Part shown: one piece after another, positions 59,318-64,000 of the stretch
How positions within the stretch are numbered: position 1 is the stretch's first letter
Layout of the letters: each line of letters begins with the position of its first letter
Origin: Duganella sp. CF458
GTDB lineage: Bacteria > Pseudomonadota > Gammaproteobacteria > Burkholderiales > Burkholderiaceae_D
Reading direction: 5' to 3'
Assembly (NCBI RefSeq): GCF_900113115.1
Contig: NZ_FOOF01000018.1
Coordinates: 62,001-126,000, forward strand
Length of the DNA: 64,000 nt
The notes under the pieces: model-generated
The model's input: the letters and a program-made list of their open reading frames with translations, nothing else
What the model was told of the DNA's origin: nothing
Databases searched by the model: none
Program-made: the position numbers and the translations under genes

Positions 59318-60127
59318 TTACGAAACCGGCCGCGAAGGTGGATTGTAGAAATGGGACTTTTGGCGCATGCCGGTAACGATTGTTTGCGGCGAATGGCCGG
59401 TCAGTGCGCGCGTTTCGTGAATAAAGTGCGGCTGGTCGTAATAGCCCATGTGCATGGCGGCGTCGAGCGCAGGCATTTCGGGAGCGAGTGCCAGCATGCG
59501 CAGTGTATGGCTAAGCCGGGCGATGCGGGCGAATTGTTTGGGGCCGAGGCCGTAGGTATCGGTAAACCTGCGCTGCAGGTGGCGGCGTGTCCAACCCGAT
59601 TGTGCGGCTAACGCGTCAATGCTGGTGGCAGGCGCGTAATACAGCTTTTCGAGCAGGGTATCCAGCCCGCGTCCGCCACGGTCTTCATGCTGGCCCAAGC
59701 ACGCCAGGAAGAATCGGTCGAGTGCAGCGGCGCAAATGGCTGGGCCGTCCGCCAGCGCCAGTTGGTCGGATAAGCGTTCGGCACTATCACCCCAGACTAC
59801 GTGGGCCGGCCAGTGCTGGTCATGCAAGTGGGATAGCGACTTGCCGCAGAAATGCCGCAGGCTGCCACCGCGAAAGCGCACGGCGACGAATCCGTTTAAT
59901 CCATTTCCTTCGATAGCGATGGCGCGCGTGCGCAGGCAAAGCAGGACAGCCCGCGGCGACTGTTTGCCATCCAAAAGAAAGGGCGAGCCGTAATGAAAGA
60001 TGCATTCCGAGCCGGTTCCAGGCGGTAGGTGCGGGGGCAGAGTCTGCTTGCCCTCCCAACCCCAGTAACGGTCAATGTAGGGGCGCAGTTGAGCGGCGGG
60101 GCGCAGGTGCCAACGTTGAGAAAGCAT
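59318..60127 (-). CDS. AraC-family transcriptional regulator
   Basis: A 269-residue regulator. The C-terminal double helix-turn-helix is SIDALAAQSGWTRRHLQRRFTDTYGLGPKQFARIARL and ALDAAMHMGYYDQPHFIHETRALTGHSPQ. The N-terminal 150 residues include LRPYIDRYWGWEG, typical of the DUF6597-containing AraC group. The ATG was chosen because this N-terminal family motif begins shortly after it. It is divergent from the HExxH gene, with a 45-bp gap, and upstream of the ABM gene. Confidence 0.88.
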   Translation of the reverse strand: MLSQRWHLRPAAQLRPYIDRYWGWEGKQTLPPHLPPGTGSECIFHYGSPFLLDGKQSPRAVLLCLRTRAIAIEGNGLNGFVAVRFRGGSLRHFCGKSLSHLHDQHWPAHVVWGDSAERLSDQLALADGPAICAAALDRFFLACLGQHEDRGGRGLDTLLEKLYYAPATSIDALAAQSGWTRRHLQRRFTDTYGLGPKQFARIARLSHTLRMLALAPEMPALDAAMHMGYYDQPHFIHETRALTGHSPQTIVTGMRQKSHFYNPPSRPVS

Positions 60128-60172
60128 GGTGATAATGATATCCTGCCTGCCCCATTGCCATATCCCCCGGAG

Positions 60173-61132
60173 ATGAAAATCAGAGCTTTGCTTTTGGCAG
60201 TTGCCGCCCTGTGGAACAGTGCCGCGCTTGCGGCCGCCGGTGTTGACCCGCTCACAGTCCAGATCGGGCTTGACGATGCTCGCCGCTTCGCCAGCATTAT
60301 GAAAGATGGCGCGGTGCCGACGCCAGAAGTCCTGCAGCATGAGTATCTTGATCGCGCAGGGCTAGGGGTGAAGGTATTTACGCCGATGCGCATCGTCGAC
60401 GCGAATCGCCTGGCGCGAGCCGTTGCCGCCAAGCCCGAAGCGTATCGCTACGCGGTCCGTGAATGCCTGCCTCGCTTGCCCGAATTGCGCAGCGACCTGA
60501 AAGCAATCTACCTGGCTTATGCCGGCTTGCTGCCGGAACGTCCTTTGCCCGCCATCGAAATCGTATTCGGTGCGAACAATTCGGGTGGCACTGCCAATTC
60601 CGCAATGCAGGTGATCGGCCTTGAAGTAACCTGCCCACCAGGCGCGACCTTCACGCAATTCCGCACGACGATGCGCGGTTTCTTTGCGCACGAAACGGTC
60701 CACACCTGGCAGGGCGATGAAACGCCGCAGGCGCTTGCGGACCCTTTATTGAACCAGGCCTTGAGGGAGGGTGTTGCCGACTATCTCGCACACCTGGCCA
60801 CTGGCGAAATGCCGACGCCTGAACGTGATGCCTGGGCGCGCCAACGCGAGTCGTGGCTATGGGAGGAGTTCAAGCGTGACCGCAGCTTCATGCAGGGCGA
60901 CAGCGAAAGCCAGCGCAACCCGATGGCCAGCCCGCGCTTCAAGCGATGGTTCGTCAATTGCGGCGACGCCCCGGAAGGCTGGCCATGCGAAGCGGGCTAC
61001 TGGATCGGGATGCGGATCGCCGAAGCCTATGTGGAGCGCTCCCAGGACAAGCGCGCAGCAATCCGCAAACTGCTTGAACTCGAAGACCCTGCCGCGATCT
61101 TGAAGGCCAGCGGATGGCTAAAGCCGTTGTAA
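60173..61132 (+). CDS. Secreted HExxH zinc metallopeptidase-like protein
   Basis: A 319-residue exported protein (signal peptide about 1-21, ending ALAAAG). The sequence FFAHETVHTWQGD contains HExxH, and about 30 residues later REGVADYLAHL provides a candidate third zinc ligand (Glu), as in gluzincin-type peptidases of the DUF2268 kind. Specificity is unknown, and family membership is by motif only. The ribosome binding site GGAG lies directly against the ATG, unusually close. It is divergent from the AraC regulator and overlaps the 3' end of the convergent LysR gene by 15 bp. Confidence 0.75.
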   Translation: MKIRALLLAVAALWNSAALAAAGVDPLTVQIGLDDARRFASIMKDGAVPTPEVLQHEYLDRAGLGVKVFTPMRIVDANRLARAVAAKPEAYRYAVRECLPRLPELRSDLKAIYLAYAGLLPERPLPAIEIVFGANNSGGTANSAMQVIGLEVTCPPGATFTQFRTTMRGFFAHETVHTWQGDETPQALADPLLNQALREGVADYLAHLATGEMPTPERDAWARQRESWLWEEFKRDRSFMQGDSESQRNPMASPRFKRWFVNCGDAPEGWPCEAGYWIGMRIAEAYVERSQDKRAAIRKLLELEDPAAILKASGWLKPL

Positions 61133-62023
61133 TTCATGCCGCGCCATCAGTTCGACGATCCAGTCAATGAACACGCGAAGCTGTTTGCGCACATATCGAT
61201 TAGGCGGATATGCCACGTGAAGCGGCATAGGCTCGATACGCCAGTCGGCGAACAGCTGCACGAGCGCGCCGCTGGCAACATGTTCCCTGGCCATGTACTG
61301 CGGCAGCCATAACACCCCAAGCCCGGCCAGTCCGGCTGTCAGGTAAGCATTGCCGTCGTCGATCGCCAGGAAGTAGCGGCCACCGATCTTGACGCGCTCG
61401 CCGGATTTCTCCATCGCGTAGGGCAAACCGTTGGTCCAACGGTAGTGGACGACGCGGTGGCCTGCACCGTGCAAATCGTGAGGAGACGCTGGCGTTCCCG
61501 ACTGGGCAAAGTATGACGGCGCGGCATAGACGCCCAATTGCAGGTCGGCGACGCGTCGCGCGACAAGGGCTGCATCGTCGATTTCGCCGCCGCGCACCAC
61601 GCAATCGACATTGTCGCCAATCAGGTCGACCTTGCGGTCGCTGGCGCCGATATCCAGTTGGATCTCCGGGAAGCGGGCGTGGAATTCAGGCAGCGCAGGC
61701 ACCAGGATGATGTTCGCAAACGGACTGGGAACGTCCACCCGCAGCAAGCCGCGCGGCGTGCTCGAATCGCCGAGGATGTTTTCTTCGATGTCTTCAAGCT
61801 CGGCCAATAGTCGAATCACGCGTTCGTAATATGCGGAGCCGGCCGTTGTTACGTTCACTTTACGGGTCGTCCTGTTGAGCAGTTTGATGCGTAAGTCGGC
61901 TTCCAGCTGCTGCACCAGCTGGGTAACCGTAGTTTTGCTGACACCCAGCGTTTCCGCAGCCTTGGTGAAGCTGCCGGCTTCAACAACGCGAACGAATGCG
62001 CGCATGCCTTCCAGCTTGTCCAT
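61118..62023 (-). CDS. LysR-family transcriptional regulator
   Basis: A 301-residue regulator of the CrgA/DmlR-like subgroup: MDKLEGMRAFVRVVEAGSFTKAAETLGVSKTTVTQLVQQLEADL is the DNA-binding domain and LRVDVPSPFANIILVPALPEF opens the effector domain. It is divergent from a RidA-family gene. A GTTTGG-N5-CCAAAC dyad in the intergenic gap starts 16 bp before its start codon. A second ATG 6 bp upstream is equally possible. Confidence 0.9.
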   Translation of the reverse strand: MDKLEGMRAFVRVVEAGSFTKAAETLGVSKTTVTQLVQQLEADLRIKLLNRTTRKVNVTTAGSAYYERVIRLLAELEDIEENILGDSSTPRGLLRVDVPSPFANIILVPALPEFHARFPEIQLDIGASDRKVDLIGDNVDCVVRGGEIDDAALVARRVADLQLGVYAAPSYFAQSGTPASPHDLHGAGHRVVHYRWTNGLPYAMEKSGERVKIGGRYFLAIDDGNAYLTAGLAGLGVLWLPQYMAREHVASGALVQLFADWRIEPMPLHVAYPPNRYVRKQLRVFIDWIVELMARHELQRL

Positions 62024-62039
62024 CGCCATGTCTTTGATA

Positions 62040-62056
62040 GTTTGGTATTGCCAAAC
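62040..62056. promoter_or_regulatory. Candidate LysR box between lysR and ridA-like genes
   Basis: GTTTGGTATTGCCAAAC has perfect 6-bp arms and contains the T-N11-A pattern of LysR sites. It lies between the divergent starts, so it could govern both. Confidence 0.65.
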
Positions 62057-62138
62057 AGTGTAGCAGCCGTTTTGCGGTTTATCCGGACGATTCGCGAAGC
62101 TATAGTGACCGCATTCATCAACACAAGGAGCAGGCATC

Positions 62139-62531
62139 ATGACAAAGCGCGAAACCATTTTTCCAGCCGGGCGGCACGAACTCTACGCAGTCCATAAATA
62201 CTCGGCAGCGATCCGTTCGGGAGACTTGTTGTTCGTATCCGGCCAAGTCGGCAGCCGCGCGGACGGCACGCCTGAACCTGAATTCGAAGCTCAGGTACGC
62301 TTGGCGTTTGAGAACCTTAAGGCGACGCTGAAAGCAGGCGGGTGCGGGCTGGACGACATCATTGACGTAACGACGTTTCACACGGACCCGGAAAAGCAGT
62401 TCGATACGGTCTTGGCGATCAAGGACGAGATCTTTCCGGCCGCGCCCTATCCGAACTGGACCGCCGTAGGCGTCAACTGGTTAGCAGGGTTCAACTTCGA
62501 GATCAAGGTCGTTGCCCGGATTCCTCACTAA
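62139..62531 (+). CDS. RidA/YjgF-family protein
   Basis: A 130-residue trimeric enamine/imine deaminase-type protein. Conserved elements are YSAAIRSGDLLFVSGQVGSRADG, FENLKATLKAGGCGLDDIIDVTTF and the C-terminal FNFEIKVVARIPH. The catalytic Arg of true RidA normally lies near the C-terminal R(V)E segment; here the end reads VVARIPH, so activity may differ (RidA-like subgroup). It is divergent from, and probably regulated by, the LysR gene. Confidence 0.88.
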   Translation: MTKRETIFPAGRHELYAVHKYSAAIRSGDLLFVSGQVGSRADGTPEPEFEAQVRLAFENLKATLKAGGCGLDDIIDVTTFHTDPEKQFDTVLAIKDEIFPAAPYPNWTAVGVNWLAGFNFEIKVVARIPH

Positions 62532-62540
62532 GTGAAAAGA

Positions 62541-62563
62541 ACCGGCTCCGATTGCCGGTCTTT
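62541..62563. terminator. Weak hairpin between convergent ridA-like and OmpA-domain genes
   Basis: ACCGGC/GCCGGT makes a 6-bp stem with a 7-nt loop, followed by CTTT. It lies 9 bp after the RidA-like stop. Confidence 0.4.
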
Positions 62564-62595
62564 GGTGTTCGTATGATTCTTCGACCAGGAATTTG

Positions 62596-64000
62596 CTATG
62601 CCGGTCTTGCCGGTGCCTTCCGAATGATTTCAAGTTCGACACGGCGGTTGGGAGCTTCACATTTGATGCGTTCCTTATGTGTGGTCAAGACGCCGCAGGC
62701 AGTGGTGAGCGGTTGCGTACTTCCTTGGGAAATGGCGTCGATCTTGATTTCGGGGGTAAGATTCTTCAGATGCTTTTCCATGAACAGCTTTACCTCCTGC
62801 GCCCTCCGTGCAGACAACCAATTATTGCGTTGAGCCCGGCCGATCTGGTCAGCATGGCCTGTCACCTTGATTTCTTCTACGCCAGCGACACCATTCTTGA
62901 TTTCTTCGACAAACGTCAGCAATTGCGTCTTGCCGCTATCTGTCAATGTGAAGTCATTGAAGTCGAACGCCGAATCGGCATGCAAAATCGTTAGGGTGGT
63001 ATCGCAGGAGGAACTGCGTCCACTAAGGTCTGCATCAATGAGGTCTGGACGCAGGTTTTTTATTTCGAAGCTAACCTGCATCGACGTGATTTCCGTCGAT
63101 GGGATAAAGACCCGATGGATCGGGAATTTCCCGTCTTCTCCGGCATTCCTGTCGGCGATACGCAGGTAAGTTTCGGGACCAACGCGCGACATTACGTGAA
63201 CATTACACAGTTGTATTGGCGGCGATGTTTTCTCGTCGCAGGCCATCCCTAGAATTGGTGCGACGCTTCCGCAAGCCTTTGGCGATAAAACGAGCTTTTG
63301 TGCGCGGAAGTTCCCAATCTTGGTTATTTGCGCCATGTTCATCGGAAGCATCCCGGTCGCTTTGGGTAGCCCGCTTACTATCCATGGCAAGACGAGCATC
63401 AGGCAAAGTACTACCCACCAGCGCTTCCTGTATCGCGGCATAAAGGCGACATGCAGGGCTACCCCTCCGACAGCGGCGATGAACAGGGCGCTCATTACGG
63501 ACGCCCAGAAAAAAGCGAGGTAATCATCTTCGGCCAAGCCTGACGCGTGGCTGAATATCAATAACAGCATCGACAAGGGTGCCAGCTGCAGGATGCAGCT
63601 CAGTACTGCACTGCTTAGCTGTGCAAGAAACAAGTTTCGGACCTTCGTCTTTTTCCTAAGGTCGGCGAAAGTCAGCCCATACTTGCTCTTGTATTTCGCT
63701 GTATAAGTACGGGTGCGCCATGCACACAGAAGCAAGCTGAACGTTAGGCTAGCTAGCAAGCCCCAAAGGATATGCCAAGCCATCCAAATGCTTAGCAGGA
63801 CGCCGGCAGAGGAGGCGATGAGCGACAGCATGCCAAACGCCGTCCAGACGATGATGGTGCTGGTCAGCCTGCGTTCCCCTTTTTCCGTTTTACGGGTTTT
63901 GAACGTCATGCCGATGGCGAGGTAAGGCATGAGTAAATTGAGCGCCAGGAGTATTAGCAACCCGACCAGCACCCAGGTAACGGCAAGAAGGTAGCTGGTT
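62596..64000 (-). CDS. OmpA-domain membrane protein, 5' partial
   Basis: At least 468 residues; the frame is open to the window edge (TSYLLAVTW precedes an internal GTG). The N-terminal half is a membrane region of about six helices (WVLVGLLILLALNLL; TIIVWTAFGMLSLIASSAGV; LALMLVLPW-like) with a basic cytoplasmic loop. The C-terminal 140 residues are a peptidoglycan-binding OmpA/MotB-like domain: FTLTDSGKTQLLTFVEEIKN, VTGHADQIGRAQRNNWLSARRAQEV and APNRRVELEI. Polytopic membrane plus OmpA is an uncommon combination. Its role may be envelope anchoring; this is inferred. Confidence 0.8.
   Translation of the reverse strand, partial: TSYLLAVTWVLVGLLILLALNLLMPYLAIGMTFKTRKTEKGERRLTSTIIVWTAFGMLSLIASSAGVLLSIWMAWHILWGLLASLTFSLLLCAWRTRTYTAKYKSKYGLTFADLRKKTKVRNLFLAQLSSAVLSCILQLAPLSMLLLIFSHASGLAEDDYLAFFWASVMSALFIAAVGGVALHVAFMPRYRKRWWVVLCLMLVLPWIVSGLPKATGMLPMNMAQITKIGNFRAQKLVLSPKACGSVAPILGMACDEKTSPPIQLCNVHVMSRVGPETYLRIADRNAGEDGKFPIHRVFIPSTEITSMQVSFEIKNLRPDLIDADLSGRSSSCDTTLTILHADSAFDFNDFTLTDSGKTQLLTFVEEIKNGVAGVEEIKVTGHADQIGRAQRNNWLSARRAQEVKLFMEKHLKNLTPEIKIDAISQGSTQPLTTACGVLTTHKERIKCEAPNRRVELEIIRKAPARPA

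Overview
The window is GC-rich, densely coded bacterial DNA. Its gene families point to a betaproteobacterium, most likely Oxalobacteraceae (Massilia/Duganella-like): two PEP-CTERM sorted proteins, TonB-dependent receptors, DUF2970, AaeX/DUF1656 efflux and RND pumps, secreted glycan-degrading enzymes, and a tRNA-Lys with encoded CCA. The genus is inferred from gene content only. No rRNA, CRISPR array, phage or insertion sequence was recognised.

Layout. 1-7.6 kb: an RND efflux operon (adaptor cut by the window edge, then two very similar permeases in tandem). 7.7-9.2 kb: a FadL-type porin. 9.2-11.7 kb: a less GC-rich stretch of small genes (cupin, unknowns, GNAT). 11.85-14.15 kb: a secreted isoamylase. 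14.2-16.6 kb, minus strand: histidine phosphatase, nnrD and two Pro/Thr-rich lipoproteins. 16.7-21.0 kb, minus strand: a pectin operon (PEP-CTERM protein, then a pectate lyase/pectinesterase fusion) whose predicted promoter spacer is filled by a perfect 19-bp palindrome. 21.1-22.0 kb: a frameshifted zinc-ribbon gene and an unknown gene. 22.1-27.9 kb: cystine transporter, chemotaxis receptor, DUF2970, unknown, PAS-GGDEF diguanylate cyclase and yigZ. 27.9-33.0 kb: a DUF1444-like protein overlapping a fatty acid hydroxylase gene, then a Rieske oxygenase overlapping an amino acid permease gene. 33.0-35.5 kb: MarR plus DHA2 efflux pair, and a small membrane ORF that is easy to miss.

35.5-40.5 kb: YciI-like protein, a TonB-dependent receptor, HAD phosphatase, tRNA-Lys, and a small gene coupled to a pentapeptide-repeat protein. 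40.5-44.0 kb, minus strand: MarR, DUF1656, HlyD and FUSC, an AaeXAB-like export operon with two copies of the palindrome TTGCCTAGGCAA. 44.1-45.2 kb: a glycerophosphodiesterase lipoprotein. 45.2-53.4 kb, minus strand: a glycan utilisation locus (LysR, GH97, a six-hairpin glycosidase-like protein, an Oar-type TonB receptor). 53.6-56.0 kb: two acyltransferases. 56.0-58.9 kb: a giant glycine-rich PEP-CTERM protein. 58.9-64.0 kb: ABM monooxygenase, AraC regulator, secreted HExxH protein, a LysR/RidA divergent pair, and an OmpA-domain membrane protein cut by the window edge.

Themes: extracellular polysaccharide use (starch, pectin, alpha-glycosides), multidrug or aromatic-acid export with MarR control, and surface display through PEP-CTERM. 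The least described elements are the TonB/GH97/six-hairpin locus, the pectin operon with its operator-filled promoter, and the glycine-rich PEP-CTERM protein.
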